Shown one piece after another: positions 6,735-7,529 of a stretch of 7,529 bases of DNA. A program made the position numbers and the translations under genes. The notes beneath the pieces were generated by a model. The model saw only the letters and a program-made list of their open reading frames with translations. It was not told where the DNA came from and did no database searches. Position 1 is the first letter of the stretch. Every line of letters starts with the position of its first letter. Where the stretch lies: contig CAIJOE010000014.1 of assembly GCA_903822245.1 (NCBI GenBank), forward strand, positions 1 through 7,529, written 5' to 3'. This DNA is from an uncultured Actinomycetes bacterium (lineage in GTDB: Bacteria > Actinomycetota > Actinomycetes > Nanopelagicales > Nanopelagicaceae).

Positions 6735-7529
6735 CGACAAATCTCGAATTGATCGACCAGTGGCAATCAACTATGCAAAACAATTATGGCCTACCAACTA
6801 TTGCCCTTTCGCACGGAAGCGGAGCAGAAGTTTGGGATGTCGAAGGTAAAAGATATTTAGACCTACTTGGGGGTATTGCAACCAATATTCTTGGTCATGC
6901 TCATCCTGCAGTAGTTGAAGCGATTACGTTACAGAGCCAAAAACTTTCTCACGTTAGCAATCTTTATGCCCACCCTAAGGTCATCGAATTAGCGCGAAAA
7001 TTGCAATCATTTACCGGTGAACCATCAGCTCGAGTTTTCTTTAGTAATTCTGGGGCAGAGGCAAATGAAGCAGCGTTAAAACTATCAAGGTTAACGGGAC
7101 GTAAAAATATCGTCGCACTTGAAGGTGGGTTTCACGGTCGCACAATGGGAGCGCTCTCAATGACTGGCCAGGAAACCAAGCGCAAGCCCTTTAAACCACT
7201 CCTCGGAAAGATAAAATTCATTCCATTTAATGATTTGAAGGCTGCAAAAAATGCCGTGAACAAGAAAACCGCAATGATGATCGTAGAGCCAATTCAAGGT
7301 GAAAATGGGGTAGTTGTACCTGATTCTGGATACCTAGCTGGTTTGCGCGAGATCACTTCAAATGCCGGGGCATTGTTGGCGATCGACGCAGTGCAAACAG
7401 GAATGGGGAGAACTGGAACCTGGTTTGGTTATGAAAATGAAGGAATTACTCCCGACATAATTACCTTGGCAAAAGGTCTAGGCGGTGGATTGCCTCTTGG
7501 AGCCACTATTGCCATTGGTAGTTGTTCGA
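6731..7529 (+). CDS. argD: Acetylornithine aminotransferase, 3' end outside window
   Basis: This class III PLP-dependent aminotransferase converts N-acetylglutamate semialdehyde to N-acetylornithine, using glutamate. Only the first 266 residues, about two thirds of the usual 390-400, lie in the window; the frame is open to the edge. Recognisable parts are LDLLGGIATNILGHAHP (43-59), the phosphate-binding SGAEANEAALKLSR (107-120), FHGRTMGALSMTG (134-146), EPIQGENGV (186-194), the pyridine-nitrogen Asp D219 in AIDAVQTGMGRTG (217-229), and the Schiff-base lysine K248 in LAKGLGGGLP. The residue after D219 is Ala, where the family usually has Glu (DE). The start overlaps the argB stop as ATGA with no strong Shine-Dalgarno, so it is probably coupled to argB. 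Some ArgD enzymes also serve lysine synthesis as succinyldiaminopimelate aminotransferase; this cannot be judged here. Confidence 0.94.
   Translation, partial: MTTNLELIDQWQSTMQNNYGLPTIALSHGSGAEVWDVEGKRYLDLLGGIATNILGHAHPAVVEAITLQSQKLSHVSNLYAHPKVIELARKLQSFTGEPSARVFFSNSGAEANEAALKLSRLTGRKNIVALEGGFHGRTMGALSMTGQETKRKPFKPLLGKIKFIPFNDLKAAKNAVNKKTAMMIVEPIQGENGVVVPDSGYLAGLREITSNAGALLAIDAVQTGMGRTGTWFGYENEGITPDIITLAKGLGGGLPLGATIAIGSCS

Noticed and set aside
6664..6849. Short + strand frame bridging the end of argB and the start of argD
   Set aside because: It lies in a different frame from both recognisable proteins and has no motif. The ATGA overlap of argB and argD explains the region.
4941..7529. Lysine synthesis genes of the LysW pathway (lysY, lysZ, lysJ) instead of arginine genes
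   Set aside because: The kinase has HGGGPQ and the NAG-binding Arg of ArgB, there is no lysW or lysX in view, and ARG boxes precede the cluster.
1..7529. Mobile elements, CRISPR arrays, RNA genes or horizontally acquired islands
   Set aside because: No transposase-like frame, spaced repeats, tRNA or rRNA sequence was seen. The window is continuous, tightly packed housekeeping genes. The lower G+C outside rpmI and rplT is expected from expression-related codon bias.

Overview
The window is a compact, one-directional stretch of bacterial housekeeping genes, all on the + strand: rpmI, rplT, an RNA methyltransferase of the SpoU/TrmH class, pheS, pheT, then argC, argB and the first two thirds of argD, which runs off the right edge. 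Ribosomal protein genes followed by a SpoU methylase, pheST and an arg cluster is the layout known from Actinobacteria. Several proteins carry actinobacterial-looking signatures, such as the PheS motif 3 tail with ERTLMVRHGI and the PheT C-terminus with RAADRTLT. The base composition looks low for that phylum, roughly 40-45% G+C by eye, higher in the ribosomal protein genes. The packing is very tight. Together these suggest a streamlined low-GC actinobacterium, for example a freshwater planktonic acI/Nanopelagicales type. That placement is inference and has not been tested by any search.

Positions 1-4886 form the translation block. bL35 and bL20 have strong Shine-Dalgarno sites. The methyltransferase start overlaps the end of rplT by 8 bases, pheS follows 11 bases after the methyltransferase, and pheS and pheT overlap by 4 bases (ATGA). 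No terminator or promoter is evident inside this block. infC would be expected just upstream, outside the window.

Positions 4887-4940 are the only real intergenic gap. It holds two ArgR-type ARG boxes with 20-bp centre spacing, the second overlapping the -35 element of a plausible promoter. That promoter's predicted start point falls on the A of the argC ATG, so the arg mRNA may be leaderless.

Positions 4941-7529 are the arginine block argC-argB-argD, covering the middle steps from N-acetylglutamate to N-acetylornithine. argJ, which normally sits between argC and argB in Actinobacteria, is absent: argC's TAA is followed at once by argB's TTG, in the same frame. ArgB is short. It lacks the N-terminal helix and the C-terminal HxxLLExFT-type signature that go with arginine feedback inhibition. 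The two facts fit together: a linear pathway (separate acetylglutamate synthase and deacetylase) does not need an arginine-sensitive kinase. No wholly new system is visible. The arg region is the part that merits a second look.
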